Assembly (NCBI RefSeq): GCF_900176885.1 | Contig: NZ_LT839648.1 | Coordinates: forward strand, 1,391,049 to 1,455,048 | Direction of reading: 5' to 3' | DNA length: 64,000 nt | Source: Oceanobacillus senegalensis | GTDB taxonomy: Bacteria > Bacillota > Bacilli > Bacillales > Amphibacillaceae | Shown here: positions 29,738-41,666 of the stretch, one piece after another | How positions within the stretch are numbered: position 1 is the stretch's first letter | Layout of the letters: every line of letters starts with the position of its first letter | Made by a program: the position numbers and the translations under genes | The notes under the pieces: model-generated | What the model was told of the DNA's origin: nothing | Seen by the model: the letters and a program-made list of their open reading frames with translations, nothing else | Database searches by the model: none

Positions 29738-32188
29738 TTACTCATTTGATTCATCAAATGGTTTAATATATGTGGATTCTTTCCAAACTTCCGTAACTTC
29801 ACCGTGTGTATCACTATCAATGACAAAAGAACCATTACTGTAACGATCACTAACTTTCAATTCTAGAGGATTTAATTGATGGAATTCCCCATCCGTTGTT
29901 AAGAAGCCAATACTTTCATTCTCTTCTAAAACATAGAACCCTCTTATTCGGTGAGGCTTACTTTTAAGTTCGCGTAACATAGTTAGTCCACGCTTAGCTC
30001 TTGAAGATTTTTCAAAATCTTTTAATTTCATCCTCTTGCATGAACCACGCTGTGTAACGACTACGAGAGATGGATCTTCTGTCACATCTAACACCTGTCC
30101 ATTTACCACATATTCGCCGTCTTTTAATTGGATGGATTTAACACCACCAGCACGTTGACCAACCACATTTATTTCTGACTCATGATACCATAAGCCATAT
30201 CCCTTATTGGAAGCTATAAATACATCGGATTGACCTCTAGTTTGAAATACATTGACTACTTCATCATCCTTTTTCAAATTTAAGGCAATTAATGATTTGG
30301 AATGTCGATTCGCATTATATAATTTCATCTCACTTCGCTTCACCATACCGTTCTTCGTAAAGAATAGAAGGTAGGTATCGTCTTTAAATTCCCGTACCGG
30401 AATACATTGTACAACATATTCTTCTTTATCAAGTGTGGCTAAATGAGATAAATGCTGACCTAAGTCCTTCCAACGTATATCCGGCAGTTCATGAACAGGT
30501 ATAGAAATATATTTTCCTTTGTTTGTAAATAGGAGGATTGTATCCGTTGTGTTTATCTCCATTAATGAAATGAGATAATCCTGGTCCTTTATGGCGAAAT
30601 CTTCCCCATTGGAAGCACTGTAGGAGCGGAGACTTGTGCGCTTTATGTAGCCATCCTTTGTTACGGATACAAGTACATCTTCACTTGCAACCATAACTTC
30701 AATATCAATTTTGAGTTCCTCAATTTTATCTTCAATAGTTGTTCTTCTTTCCGTTGCAAATGTTTTCTTGATTCGACGTAAATCCTGCTTAATCGTCTGA
30801 TAAAGCTTTTTCTCACTACTTAAAATAGCTTCAAATTTAGAGATTTTCCCTTGTAATTCTTTTGCTTCTTCCTCTAATTGTCTAATGTCCGTATTGGTTA
30901 AACGGTACAGTTGTAATGTAACAATTGCCTCTGCTTGTGCGTCGGTAAAACCGAATTCTGCTATAATTCGGTTTTTAGCATCTTGTTTATCTTTCGAGGC
31001 ACGAATGGTTGCAATCAACTCATCAAGAATGGATATCGCTTTGATCAAACCTTCTACGATGTGTGCTCTGTCTTTAGCCTTTTTTAAATCAAATTCAGTT
31101 TGTCTGGTGACAACTTCTTTTTGGTGAACAATATAAGCATCTAGCATTTCTGGTAACGATAACAAGGAAGGAGTTCTATCTTTGATTGCTACCATATTAA
31201 AGTTATAGGTTACTTGAAGATCCGTATTTTTATATAAATAATTCAAGATACCTTCACTATTAATATCCTTCTTCAACTCGATTACGATTCGGAGTCCTGT
31301 TCGGTCTGTTTCATCACGAACTTCAGCTATTCCTTCTACTTTACGATCAATTCTAAGTTCATCCATTTTTTTAACCATATTTGCCTTATTCACTTCAAAA
31401 GGAATTTCTTCAATAACAATCTGTTCACGGCCCCCACGAATCGGTTCAATACTTGTTTTACCACGAACAACAATTTTTCCTTTACCGGTCTTATAGGCTT
31501 TCTTAATCCCTTCAATCCCTTGAATAATACCGCCTGTAGGGAAATCTGGACCTTTAATTACTTCCATTAATTCTTCCACCGTAACATTTGGGTTATCGAT
31601 TTTCTTAATAACCCCATCAATGATTTCTGACAAGTTATGTGGCGGAATGTCAGTAGCATATCCAGATGAAATACCTGTTGAACCGTTTACTAAGAGGTTT
31701 GGGAATTTTGCCGGAAGTACAATAGGCTCCATAGTTGTTTCATCAAAGTTTGGGATAAAATCAACGGTTTCCTTGTCAATGTCACGTAATAACTCACTCG
31801 AAATGGAAGATAGACGTGCTTCAGTATAACGCATTGCCGCAGGTGGATCTCCATCGATACTCCCATTATTACCATGCATTTCTACTAATACATTTCGAAT
31901 TTTCCAATCTTGACTTAATCGCACCATTGCTTCATATACAGATGAATCCCCGTGTGGGTGATAATTACCAATTACCACACCAACTGTTTTTGCCGATTTA
32001 CGGAAACCTTTATCATGTGTATTTCTCTCTTCATGCATGGCATAAAGAATTCGACGCTGAACCGGCTTTAGTCCATCCCTTGCATCTGGCAGCGCTCTAT
32101 CTTGAATAATATATTTACTATACCTTCCAAACCGGTCACCAATAACTTCTTCTAATGGAAGGTCAAGAAATTGTTCGGCTTCTGACAA
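29738..32188 (-). CDS. parC: DNA topoisomerase IV subunit A
   Basis: The 816-residue subunit cuts and rejoins DNA to unlink replicated chromosomes. Arg120-Tyr121 (AAMRYTEAR) is the catalytic pair. The quinolone region reads [12 protein letters not shown] with Ser82, the wild-type, drug-sensitive form. Six beta-pinwheel blades follow residue 490. The start is TTG, after AGGGGGA, 12 bases past the parE stop. It is cotranscribed with parE. Confidence 0.97.
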   Translation of the reverse strand: MSEAEQFLDLPLEEVIGDRFGRYSKYIIQDRALPDARDGLKPVQRRILYAMHEERNTHDKGFRKSAKTVGVVIGNYHPHGDSSVYEAMVRLSQDWKIRNVLVEMHGNNGSIDGDPPAAMRYTEARLSSISSELLRDIDKETVDFIPNFDETTMEPIVLPAKFPNLLVNGSTGISSGYATDIPPHNLSEIIDGVIKKIDNPNVTVEELMEVIKGPDFPTGGIIQGIEGIKKAYKTGKGKIVVRGKTSIEPIRGGREQIVIEEIPFEVNKANMVKKMDELRIDRKVEGIAEVRDETDRTGLRIVIELKKDINSEGILNYLYKNTDLQVTYNFNMVAIKDRTPSLLSLPEMLDAYIVHQKEVVTRQTEFDLKKAKDRAHIVEGLIKAISILDELIATIRASKDKQDAKNRIIAEFGFTDAQAEAIVTLQLYRLTNTDIRQLEEEAKELQGKISKFEAILSSEKKLYQTIKQDLRRIKKTFATERRTTIEDKIEELKIDIEVMVASEDVLVSVTKDGYIKRTSLRSYSASNGEDFAIKDQDYLISLMEINTTDTILLFTNKGKYISIPVHELPDIRWKDLGQHLSHLATLDKEEYVVQCIPVREFKDDTYLLFFTKNGMVKRSEMKLYNANRHSKSLIALNLKKDDEVVNVFQTRGQSDVFIASNKGYGLWYHESEINVVGQRAGGVKSIQLKDGEYVVNGQVLDVTEDPSLVVVTQRGSCKRMKLKDFEKSSRAKRGLTMLRELKSKPHRIRGFYVLEENESIGFLTTDGEFHQLNPLELKVSDRYSNGSFVIDSDTHGEVTEVWKESTYIKPFDESNE

Positions 32189-32200
32189 ATCAATTCCCCC

Positions 32201-34270
<2,070 letters not shown>

Positions 34271-34340
34271 TTATAAGTATACTATAATTCTAATTTGAAT
34301 GCATAAAAATCAATAAGTAGGATGGAATTGCTCGGATAAA

Positions 34341-34446
34341 GTGAATCTTCAAATCAGTGGGGTTTTCTTTCATCCCCCACTTAATAGGATTCGTTTTTAT
34401 CTCCATTTTTGAGGTGGGGTATGACTGCCCATTAACCTACGATAAA
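34341..34446. repeat. Dispersed repeat family R, copy 1
   Basis: It shares three blocks with copies at 35067-35230 and 41411-41640: GTGAATCTT...ATCAGTG with TTTTCTTTCATCC at the start, GGATTCGTTTTTATCTCC with ATTTTTGAGGTG in the middle, and AACCTACGATAAA at the end. No coding potential. The rest of 34157-34540 holds the parE promoter and no gene. Confidence 0.7.
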
Positions 34447-34500
34447 CTTCTTACTGTTTTCGCATTATAAATGACAAATAAATTTTCTGCAAATAGCCAA

Positions 34501-34532
34501 AAAAAAGGGTGACTATATCTTGTCACCCTTTT
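34501..34532 (-). terminator. Terminator after yneT
   Basis: AAAAGGGTGAC pairs perfectly with GTCACCCTTTT around 8 bases, 8 bases past the yneT stop. Confidence 0.9.
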
Positions 34533-34539
34533 CCTTATA

Positions 34540-34956
34540 TTATTTAACCAAAACAGAATGAACTACTTTAATACATAAATCCATAATCACAGTAAAGTCA
34601 CGTTCCTTTAGGTAATGATAGGCTTCTTCATTGACAATTCCCTGCTGTGCCCAAAAAATTTTAGCATTGGTTTGGGCTGCATCTTTTGCAATTTCCGGTA
34701 GATGCTCTGGTCTTCTAAAAACATTGATGATGTCAAATTTTTCAGGAATGTCTGTTAAGGACGAATAAGCCTTTTCACCTAGTACTTCATCAATGGTGGG
34801 ATTAACTGGTATAATACGATATCCTATATCTTGCATAATTTTTGAAATTTGATATGAAGTACGTTCTGGATTAGCGGATAAACCAACAACTGCGATGGTT
34901 TTATGATTTTCTAAAATTTCCTTTAATGTTTCATTTGAAGGATTTTCCCAAGCCAA
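34540..34956 (-). CDS. yneT: CoA-binding domain protein YneT
   Basis: The 138-residue protein is a Rossmann-like CoA-binding domain (IAVVGLSANPERTSYQISK, then YRIIPVNPTIDEVLGEKAY and a late WAQQGIVNEEA). Its function is unknown. The position beside parE and plsY matches B. subtilis. The start is TTG, about 10 bases after GGGAG. Confidence 0.88.
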   Translation of the reverse strand: MAWENPSNETLKEILENHKTIAVVGLSANPERTSYQISKIMQDIGYRIIPVNPTIDEVLGEKAYSSLTDIPEKFDIINVFRRPEHLPEIAKDAAQTNAKIFWAQQGIVNEEAYHYLKERDFTVIMDLCIKVVHSVLVK

Positions 34957-35066
34957 ATGTTACAACTCCCTTCCATTTTCGATAAACACTTGTTATCATT
35001 TCTCGGTTGCTATATCTTAATAAGTATCGTTATGGTTTACTATAGCATAAATGGATGAAATATAAA

Positions 35067-35230
35067 GTGAATCTTTAATCAGTGCGAGTTTTCTTTCATC
35101 CCAACAATCGCACTTTTAGGGGCAACTTTACCACAAGGGGAATGACACAAAGCCTTCCCCTACCTAAAAGGAATCGTTTTTCCTCCATTTTTGAGGTGAG
35201 GGTATTACGGACCCTTAACCTGCGATAAAA
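35067..35230. repeat. Dispersed repeat family R, copy 2
   Basis: It starts GTGAATCTTTAATCAGTGCGAG and ends AACCTGCGATAAA, with inner hairpins (GTGCGA/TCGCAC and AAGGGGAA/TTCCCCT). It shares start, middle (CGTTTTTCCTCC) and end blocks with copies at 34341 and 41411. It fills most of the yneT-plsY divergent region. Confidence 0.75.
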
Positions 35231-35304
35231 TAATTTTATAGGTATCCATCTCAATTTTTGGTAAAATAAAGATGGAGACTATTATATGGAAAGTAGGATG
35301 AAGT

Positions 35305-35886
35305 ATGGAATATATTGTTTTTGCCATTATAGCTTATTTATTAGGATCCATCCCTTCTGCTCTCATCGTTGGGAAAGTAGGATATAAGATAGATATCCGC
35401 GAACATGGTAGTGGTAATTTAGGGGGGACAAATACTTTCCGGGTCTTAGGAAAGAAAGCTGGGTTAACAGTTACAATATCTGATATTTTAAAAGGAACTA
35501 TTGCTGTTATCCTTCCACTTTTATTTGATGCAGATGTGAATCAGTTAATCATTGGTATTTTTGCGGTTCTCGGTCATACATACCCCATTTTCGCTAAATT
35601 TAAAGGTGGAAAAGCAGTTGCCACATCTGGTGGTATCATATTAGGAATCAATCCAATTCTCTTTATCATCATGGTTGGATCCTTTTTACTTACCCTTTAT
35701 TTAACAAAATATGTATCTCTTTCTTCCATGATAACGGGAGTAGTTTCTGTCTTGGTTGCATTAGTCTTTCAGGATATTGGGATAGTCATCTTGCTATCTG
35801 CCTTAACTATTTTTGTTTTTTATCGTCATCGTGAAAATATTAAACGAATTCGACAAGGAACAGAACCAAAGATAAAATGGATGTAA
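35305..35886 (+). CDS. plsY: Glycerol-3-phosphate acyltransferase PlsY
   Basis: The membrane enzyme adds an acyl group from acyl phosphate to glycerol-3-phosphate, the first step of phospholipid synthesis. The 193-residue protein has five membrane segments and the three cytoplasmic motifs: [22 protein letters not shown] and [16 protein letters not shown] start; it lies divergent from yneT as in B. subtilis. Confidence 0.95.
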   Translation: MEYIVFAIIAYLLGSIPSALIVGKVGYKIDIREHGSGNLGGTNTFRVLGKKAGLTVTISDILKGTIAVILPLLFDADVNQLIIGIFAVLGHTYPIFAKFKGGKAVATSGGIILGINPILFIIMVGSFLLTLYLTKYVSLSSMITGVVSVLVALVFQDIGIVILLSALTIFVFYRHRENIKRIRQGTEPKIKWM

Positions 35887-35927
35887 TAATGAAAATCATT
35901 CAAGACGTTCAGAAATAAGGTGAGCGA

Positions 35928-36170
35928 ATGAAATATATTTTTATCGGGCTAATCAAATTTTATCGAAATGCAATTAGCCCTTTTACCCCAGCAACTTGTC
36001 GATTTTATCCGACCTGTTCCGCATATAGTTTAGAGGCATTTCAAAGGTTTGGATTTTTTAAAGGACTATTTCTAAGTGTAAAAAGAATAAGTAAATGCCA
36101 TCCATTTCATCCGGGCGGTGTAGATTATGTTCCGGAAAAAACAGAGAAAAAGAACAAACGCAAGTCGTGA
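35928..36170 (+). CDS. yidD: Membrane protein insertion efficiency factor YidD
   Basis: An 80-residue peripheral membrane protein with the three conserved Cys and signature pieces: [30 protein letters not shown] and VDYVP. It is thought to help YidC-dependent insertion. The ATG overlaps a GGTGAGCG site, 41 bases after plsY. Being next to plsY is unusual relative to the B. subtilis order. Confidence 0.93.
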   Translation: MKYIFIGLIKFYRNAISPFTPATCRFYPTCSAYSLEAFQRFGFFKGLFLSVKRISKCHPFHPGGVDYVPEKTEKKNKRKS

Positions 36171-36191
36171 ATCATCGATAGCGTTTGTTCT
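36151..36191 (+). terminator. Terminator of plsY-yidD
   Basis: AGAACAAACGC pairs with GCGTTTGTTCT; the left arm lies inside the last yidD codons. Confidence 0.75.
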
Positions 36192-36452
36192 TTCTTTATT
36201 AACTATTTCCTTCCTATTGTTGTTTTGATAAAAAATTAGGGTGCAAGTATGTTTGATGCTCGAATCGATTTCCATCATAAATAACCCCATATCTACCATA
36301 GTAGAAAATCTATACGTACTATTTAAAGCAGGACAAAGTTCTTTAGAAAATGAGCTTTTCTTTTAATAGAGTCGAATAACCTTCACTTAAATGAACCATC
36401 TTAAATAGTTAATTTATACTAGTATCCAATAAAATATGGGATTACAAAGCAC

Positions 36453-36553
36453 AACCTAACGCAGAAAAACACGAAGACTTCTGTAGGATGAAAGACCTGG
36501 GTGAGACAATGCGGTGCGTTAACTGCTGAATATTCGCAACAGCGCCTAGGAAT
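36453..36553. repeat. Diverged copy of a GC-richer Bacillaceae repeat
   Basis: ACACGAAGACTTCTGTAGGA, then GACCTGGGTGAGACAATGCGGTGCGTTA and CAGCGCCTAGG resemble the right half of the element at 59624-60163 (ACACGAAGACTCCAGTGGGA, GGCCTAGGTGAGACACCGTAGTGCGTTA). Non-coding; the rest of 36192-36560 shows no gene. Confidence 0.65.
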
Positions 36554-36560
36554 TAAACCA

Positions 36561-36866
36561 TTAAAAGCCTAAATTAAATCGTTCAAGCTGATCAAAATGT
36601 TTTTCTTCTTTAAGTACCATTTGTTGGTGTTCACCAAATAAATCGAAATGAGGATATTGTTCATCATTATGTATCCATTCCTGTTTTAAGCCATATTGCT
36701 TTCCCCATTCAATTAATCTCGCGATATCGCTACATCCTACTTTTGTAACGGTATAGCTGTCTGGAAACCGGTCGTCCATCCAATAGTGCGTGATGATAGC
36801 TACTTCTCCATTTTTAACTTTACGTTTCCATGCTTTTAGTTCATCTCTTTTTAATCCAAAAGCCAT
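36561..36866 (-). CDS. yneQ: YneQ-like hypothetical protein
   Basis: A 101-residue soluble protein with a LKRDELKAWKRKV start, ITHYWMDDRFPDSYTVTKVGC and IEWGKQYGL, matching YneQ of bacilli. The function is unknown. Three ATG codons occur in a row over the yneP stop codon; the third (36866) has the best spacing from AAGGAG. Translation is coupled to yneP. Confidence 0.8.
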   Translation of the reverse strand: MAFGLKRDELKAWKRKVKNGEVAIITHYWMDDRFPDSYTVTKVGCSDIARLIEWGKQYGLKQEWIHNDEQYPHFDLFGEHQQMVLKEEKHFDQLERFNLGF

Positions 36867-36868
36867 CA

Positions 36869-37297
36869 TCATTCTCCTTCAATATGCTGTAAATACTTTT
36901 CATGCCACTCAGGAAAAGATTTTCTTAATGATAGTGGTCGAAATGTGTCTCTCTTAACAATGACATGCTTTGTAGTGCCAATCACCGCGATATCATCAGT
37001 TTCATTTTTAATATAGTAACCATAAACGGTTCGGAGTCCATCATACTGTTCTAGCCACGTTTCAACATATGCTTTTTCACCATATCGAATTGGTTTTTTA
37101 AAGGATATGTTTGCATCTAGTACAGGGGACACAACATTTTCCTTTTCCATTTCAGCGTAATTTAATCCAAGGCTTTCAATGAATTTGGTTCTTCCAATTT
37201 CAAACCAGACTAAATAATTGGCATGATAAACAACACCCATTTGATCTGTTTCTTGATATCTTACCTCAATTGGAGTTCGTATAGTACTCAACATCAT
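36869..37297 (-). CDS. yneP: Acyl-CoA thioesterase YneP (hot-dog fold)
   Basis: The 142-residue protein is a 4-hydroxybenzoyl-CoA thioesterase-like enzyme with the YQETDQMGVVYHANYLVWFE signature, whose Asp is the catalytic base. It probably hydrolyses acyl-CoAs; the substrate is unknown. The start is one of ATG-ATG-TTG following AGGAGG. It heads a yneP-yneQ unit, as in B. subtilis. Confidence 0.9.
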   Translation of the reverse strand: MMLSTIRTPIEVRYQETDQMGVVYHANYLVWFEIGRTKFIESLGLNYAEMEKENVVSPVLDANISFKKPIRYGEKAYVETWLEQYDGLRTVYGYYIKNETDDIAVIGTTKHVIVKRDTFRPLSLRKSFPEWHEKYLQHIEGE

Positions 37298-37370
37298 TCC
37301 TCCTGATTCATCGCTACTATTTTATCATACCATGAAATTTTTCTACATTGTTTAATATCACTAGTATATG

Positions 37371-37403
37371 AAAACCCTCAAATCTAGTTGATTTGAGGGT
37401 TTT
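37371..37403 (-). terminator. Terminator after tlp
   Basis: AAAACCCTCAAATC pairs perfectly with GATTTGAGGGTTTT around 5 bases. Confidence 0.92.
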
Positions 37404-37407
37404 GTGG

Positions 37408-37656
37408 TTATTCCATATTCTTTTGATTCTGTGCTTCATCTTTGATTTCTTCGCGGAATCCTTGAATTGCTTCCTCACGACGTTGGTTTTTGGCCATAAT
37501 ATCTTGCTTATCCTGACCATCTGCGTGTTGCATCGTTTCCTCCGCTTTTTCCATATTTTGAATTGTGTCTTCCACCATGTTTTGCAGCTTTTCTACATTA
37601 TCACTGCGATCATCTGGTTTTGGTTGCTGATTCTGTTGCTGATTTTTATGTGTCAT
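37408..37656 (-). CDS. tlp: Small acid-soluble spore protein Tlp
   Basis: The 82-residue hydrophilic, Gln/Asn-rich helical protein matches Tlp (PKPDDRSDNVEKLQNMVEDT, then ENxEAAEETM-like NMEKAEETM). It is made in the forespore and stored in the spore core. The position before acnA fits B. subtilis, where tlp is near citB. ATG follows AAGGAG. Confidence 0.92.
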   Translation of the reverse strand: MTHKNQQQNQQPKPDDRSDNVEKLQNMVEDTIQNMEKAEETMQHADGQDKQDIMAKNQRREEAIQGFREEIKDEAQNQKNME

Positions 37657-37777
37657 TTTTATATGCTCCTTTCTATAAAAAACTATTTTTATTGTTTCTT
37701 AAATAGATGAACCTATACAAAAAAATTCCCTTTCATTGAGAAAGGGATAATACTTATGACATTGATAAAAAATATTC

Positions 37778-37912
37778 TTATTTTGCTTCTTTTAAAGATT
37801 GACGTGCCTTCTTTTCTAATTTTTCATCAATTTCGTCTAAGAGTACACTATCCTCCAAAATTTCTCTACGGTTCTCTTTAACGAGTTCTTCAAAAGTGAG
37901 CTTTTTTTTCAA
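37778..37912 (-). CDS. FbpB-family small basic protein
   Basis: A 44-residue protein with the family pattern KKKLTFEELVKENRREIL followed by a charged helix. FbpB-type peptides assist the iron-sparing FsrA RNA in B. subtilis; that role here is inferred from family only. The start is TTG, about 11 bases after AAAGGGGTGA. It is too short for standard ORF calling. Confidence 0.65.
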   Translation of the reverse strand: MKKKLTFEELVKENRREILEDSVLLDEIDEKLEKKARQSLKEAK

Positions 37913-37988
37913 AGAAATAGCGATTCACCCCTTTATCTTTTACATGAAGTATCGCCATTTCTTCCAAATTTTATAACTATTTTATTAA

Positions 37989-38075
37989 TTATTCCAGCTC
38001 ATCCATCCTTTGTACCGTAATATCAGCTTTCTTCCCTTTAGATTTGAAAAACGGACTTCTTCTCCTGCTAAGGTT
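37989..38075 (-). pseudogene. Unrecognised C-terminal gene fragment
   Basis: One frame reads LSRRRSPFFKSKGKKADITV then QRMDELE and stop, which looks like the end of a real protein; a second frame reads TLAGEEVRFSNLKGRKLIL, which recalls a thioredoxin-like (YneN) protein. I cannot decide between them. The fragment abuts an unrelated plus-strand remnant, so this is a rearrangement scar. Confidence 0.35.
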
Positions 38076-38077
38076 CC

Positions 38078-38209
38078 AGTGTAAAGTCAGGTGGATTTCA
38101 TTTCATTGATTGTAAAGGTGAATCAATCAGTGTTCCAAAAATGTTTATTGAAAATGAGAATGTTACAGGAACTACGATTACGGTTGATGGTGGATATACT
38201 GCTCAATAA
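38078..38209 (+). pseudogene. C-terminal remnant of a short-chain dehydrogenase
   Basis: The last 28 or so codons (SVPKMFIENENVTGTTITVD, GGYTAQ, stop) are the classical SDR C-terminus with the GTTITVDGG motif. Nothing upstream belongs to the gene. The whole stretch 37913-38268 is therefore debris between fbpB-like and acnA. Confidence 0.75.
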
Positions 38210-38268
38210 TTAATGAAACCCGATATGCGAATACTTTTTAATAAAACTCACATACTCTTGTCTATCAA

Positions 38269-38299
38269 AAAAGCCCATGTACGAATTGTACATGGGCTT
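38269..38299 (-). terminator. Terminator after acnA
   Basis: AAGCCCATGTAC pairs perfectly with GTACATGGGCTT around 5 bases, 12 bases past the acnA stop. Confidence 0.92.
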
Positions 38300-38310
38300 A
38301 AGATCTTAGA

Positions 38311-41025
38311 TTACGCTTCAATTGCTACTTTATCACGAAGTACCATTTGAAGGATACCACCATGACGGTAGTAATCAACTTCAACATCACTATCAAAACG
38401 TGCAATAGCTTGGAAGGTTGTTTCTTTTCCAGTTTCTTCATCAACAGCTGTTACTTTCACAAGATCATGTGGTTTCACATTTTCGTCGATGTCAACACTG
38501 AATGTTTCCTTACCAGTTAATCCAAGTTTATCTGCGTTTTGTCCTTTTTCAAATTGTAATGGTAGTACACCCATCATTACAAGGTTTGAACGGTGGATAC
38601 GCTCGAAGCTTTCTGCGATTACAACTTTAATTCCTAATAGGTTCGTACCTTTAGCAGCCCAGTCACGAGAAGAGCCCATTCCATAGTCTTTACCAGCTAA
38701 AACAGCAAGGCCTGTTCCATCTTCTTGGTATTTCATAGCTGCATCATAAATAGGCATGACCTCATCTGTTGGCCAGTATGTTGTATATCCACCCTCTGTT
38801 CCTGGTGCTAATTGGTTCTTAATACGGATATTCGCAAATGTACCACGCATCATAACTTCATGGTTACCACGTCTAGAACCGTAAGAGTTAAAGTTTCTTG
38901 GAGAAACTCCTTTATCCTGTAGATACTTACCTGCTGGCATATCTTTTGCAATAGCACCAGCTGGTGAAATATGATCCGTTGTTACAGAATCTCCAAATTT
39001 ACCTACCGCACGTAAGCCGTTTAAGGATTGAACGGTTCCTGGTTCTTTCGATAGTCCCTCAAAGAACGGAGGATTTTGAATATACGTAGAATCATCATTC
39101 CAAGAATATAATGGTTCATCCGTTGTATCAATAGCATTCCATTTTTCGTTGGAATCAAATACATCTTCATATTCTTTACGGAAGATTTCTGGTGTAACCA
39201 CTTTTTCTACTTCATCTTTTACTTCTTGCATAGTTGGCCAGATATCATTCATGTAAACATCGTTTCCGTCTGCATCCTTACCGATAGGTTCTTTCGTAAG
39301 GTTGATATCTACTGTACCCGCAAGTGCATAAGCAACTACAAGTGGTGGTGAAGCTAAGTAGTTCGCTTTTACTAATGGATGGATACGACCCTCAAAGTTA
39401 CGGTTACCAGAAAGTACGGATGATGCTAACAGATCATTATCTGCAATTGCTTTTTCGATATCATCACGTAATGGACCAGAGTTACCGATACATGTTGTAC
39501 ATCCATAACCAACTAAGTTAAAGCCTAATTGATCTAGATAATTTTGTAATCCAGCATCCTCAAGGTAACGAGTAACAACTTTAGAACCTGGTGCTAGAGA
39601 TGTTTTAACATATCCAGGTACTTTTAGTCCTTTTTCTACTGCTTTTTTAGCGACTAAACCTGCACCTAACATAACGTAAGGGTTCGATGTATTTGTACAA
39701 GATGTAATCGCTGCAATAGCAAGTGCACCCGTTTTCATAACAGAAGAAGTTCCATCTGGATTTTGGATTGTAACTTCTTTATCAAATTCTGATTTATCAA
39801 AACCAAATCCTTGGTTACCTGCTGGAGCAGTTACTGCTTTATTGAACTCATCCTGCATTTTTGATAATGGAATCAAATCTTGAGGACGTTTCGGACCAGA
39901 TAGGTTTGGTTCTAATTCAGAAAGATTGATTTCAACCACTTTTGTATATTCTGGATCTGCTTGATCTGCAGAATACCATAAATTGTTTGCCTTACAATAT
40001 TTTTCAACTAATTCAATTTGTTCTTCGCTTCTTCCAGTTAAACGTAAATAATTTAATGATTCCGCATCAACTGGGAAGAAACCACAAGTTGCACCATATT
40101 CAGGCGCCATGTTGGAAATCGTTGCACGATCTGCAAGTGGCATATCTGCTAGACCAGGACCGAAATATTCAACAAATTTACCAACAACATTTTGCTCACG
40201 TAACACTTGCGTTACTTTTAACGCTAAGTCAGTAGCAGTTGTTCCGTTTGGAAAGCTACCAATGAATTTAACACCAATTACTTCTGGTGTAGGGACAAAT
40301 GATGGTTGGCCAAGCATTCCAGCTTCTGCTTCAATACCACCAACACCCCAGCCAAGTACACCAAGACCGTTAATCATGGTTGTATGAGAGTCTGTACCTA
40401 CTAAAGTATCCGGAAATGCATCATATTCCCCATTTTCATTTTCAATACCATGAACAACATTAGCAAGGTACTCAAGGTTTACTTGGTGAACAATACCTGT
40501 TGCTGGTGGAACAGCACGGTAATTATCAAATGCTTTTTGAGCCCAATTTAGAAACTCATAACGCTCCGCATTACGTTTAAACTCTAAATCCATATTTGCT
40601 CTTAGTGCATTTGCTGTACCATATTGGTCAACTTGTACAGAGTGGTCAATAACAAGGTCAACTGGAACCTCTGGATTTATTTCTTCTGGTTTTCCACCTA
40701 GATCAACCATTGCTTTACGTAAAGAAGCAAGGTCAACTACAGCTGGAACACCTGTGAAGTCCTGTAAAACAACACGAGAAGGTTTAAATGGTACATCCGA
40801 ACCTTGGTCATTTGTTCCCCATTTTACAAGCCCTTTTACATGTTCATCTTTTATTTGGTGACCATCATGTTGACGTAAAACGGATTCTAATAGCACACGG
40901 ATAGAGAATGGTAAACGATCAACATCGCCTAAACCAGCTTCTTCTAGTACTTTTAAATCATAATAATTATACTTTTTTCCATTTAGATCAAATTGCTTTT
41001 TTGCTTTAAAAGTATCTTTCCCCAT
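38311..41025 (-). CDS. acnA: Aconitate hydratase
   Basis: The 904-residue TCA-cycle enzyme isomerises citrate and isocitrate on a [4Fe-4S] cluster. Cluster cysteines are in [12 protein letters not shown] and [25 protein letters not shown] carries active-site Arg and Ser. In B. subtilis the homologue (CitB) is also an iron-responsive RNA-binding protein. ATG follows AAAGGGGC. Position between the kinase and tlp matches B. subtilis citB. No clear CcpC or CodY site was identified by eye. Confidence 0.97.
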   Translation of the reverse strand: MGKDTFKAKKQFDLNGKKYNYYDLKVLEEAGLGDVDRLPFSIRVLLESVLRQHDGHQIKDEHVKGLVKWGTNDQGSDVPFKPSRVVLQDFTGVPAVVDLASLRKAMVDLGGKPEEINPEVPVDLVIDHSVQVDQYGTANALRANMDLEFKRNAERYEFLNWAQKAFDNYRAVPPATGIVHQVNLEYLANVVHGIENENGEYDAFPDTLVGTDSHTTMINGLGVLGWGVGGIEAEAGMLGQPSFVPTPEVIGVKFIGSFPNGTTATDLALKVTQVLREQNVVGKFVEYFGPGLADMPLADRATISNMAPEYGATCGFFPVDAESLNYLRLTGRSEEQIELVEKYCKANNLWYSADQADPEYTKVVEINLSELEPNLSGPKRPQDLIPLSKMQDEFNKAVTAPAGNQGFGFDKSEFDKEVTIQNPDGTSSVMKTGALAIAAITSCTNTSNPYVMLGAGLVAKKAVEKGLKVPGYVKTSLAPGSKVVTRYLEDAGLQNYLDQLGFNLVGYGCTTCIGNSGPLRDDIEKAIADNDLLASSVLSGNRNFEGRIHPLVKANYLASPPLVVAYALAGTVDINLTKEPIGKDADGNDVYMNDIWPTMQEVKDEVEKVVTPEIFRKEYEDVFDSNEKWNAIDTTDEPLYSWNDDSTYIQNPPFFEGLSKEPGTVQSLNGLRAVGKFGDSVTTDHISPAGAIAKDMPAGKYLQDKGVSPRNFNSYGSRRGNHEVMMRGTFANIRIKNQLAPGTEGGYTTYWPTDEVMPIYDAAMKYQEDGTGLAVLAGKDYGMGSSRDWAAKGTNLLGIKVVIAESFERIHRSNLVMMGVLPLQFEKGQNADKLGLTGKETFSVDIDENVKPHDLVKVTAVDEETGKETTFQAIARFDSDVEVDYYRHGGILQMVLRDKVAIEA

Positions 41026-41410
41026 ATTACTGCCCCTTTCATTCTACTTTTATCGTTCAATATTCGACAAAAATAGTTCTCATGCAAAATACTCTGAAAC
41101 TATAAAAATATTAAAATAGAAAACCTACACTTATATATTATCGGATAAATAGTCATTTGACAAATAATTTTGGCATGTCCTTTTATATTAAATACTTATT
41201 CAAAGTGATAAGTAAAAGATATCGGTTTGAAAGGCTTTTGATTCATAATAATTACTGAAGCCTTTCATATCGCGAAATTTGTCGAATGAATAGTGGTTGG
41301 AAAGCCTGTTTCCTAGAAAGGTATTGTTGAAAATAAACGTTAAAACAGAGGATACTTTAGTCATATTATCAAGATTTTAATCTCCATCATGGCAGATAGT
41401 TCCTTTTAGC

Positions 41411-41640
41411 TATCTTTAATCAATGCGAGGTTCTTTCATCCCCAACTAAACAAAGACTAAAGTCGTAACGTCCGCTGCAACGCTCTCCTCTAGACCTACG
41501 TCCTGTAGTCGGGAACGAATCGGGCTTTTAGGGGCCGTTTATACCACAAGAGTATAACACAAGGCCCTCCCCACTTAAATGGATTCGTTTTTCCTTCATT
41601 TTTGAGGTGAGGGTATTACCGCCCAATAACCTGCGATAAA
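41411..41640. repeat. Dispersed repeat family R, copy 3 (longest)
   Basis: It shares the ATCTTTAATCAATGCGAGG start, the TTTTAGGGGC and ACAAGAGTATAACACAAG blocks, the GGATTCGTTTTTCC middle and the AACCTGCGATAAA end with copies at 34341 and 35067, plus an extra internal segment (about 41455-41535). The rest of 41026-41666 holds the acnA promoter region and no gene. Confidence 0.75.
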
Positions 41641-41666
41641 TCCAAAAGAAAAAAACATCTACAATT

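Noticed and set aside
41026-41300. CcpC-type dyad (ATAA-N7-TTAT) upstream of acnA
   Set aside because: Only a TTAT-N3-ATAA arrangement was seen, which does not match the known box spacing.
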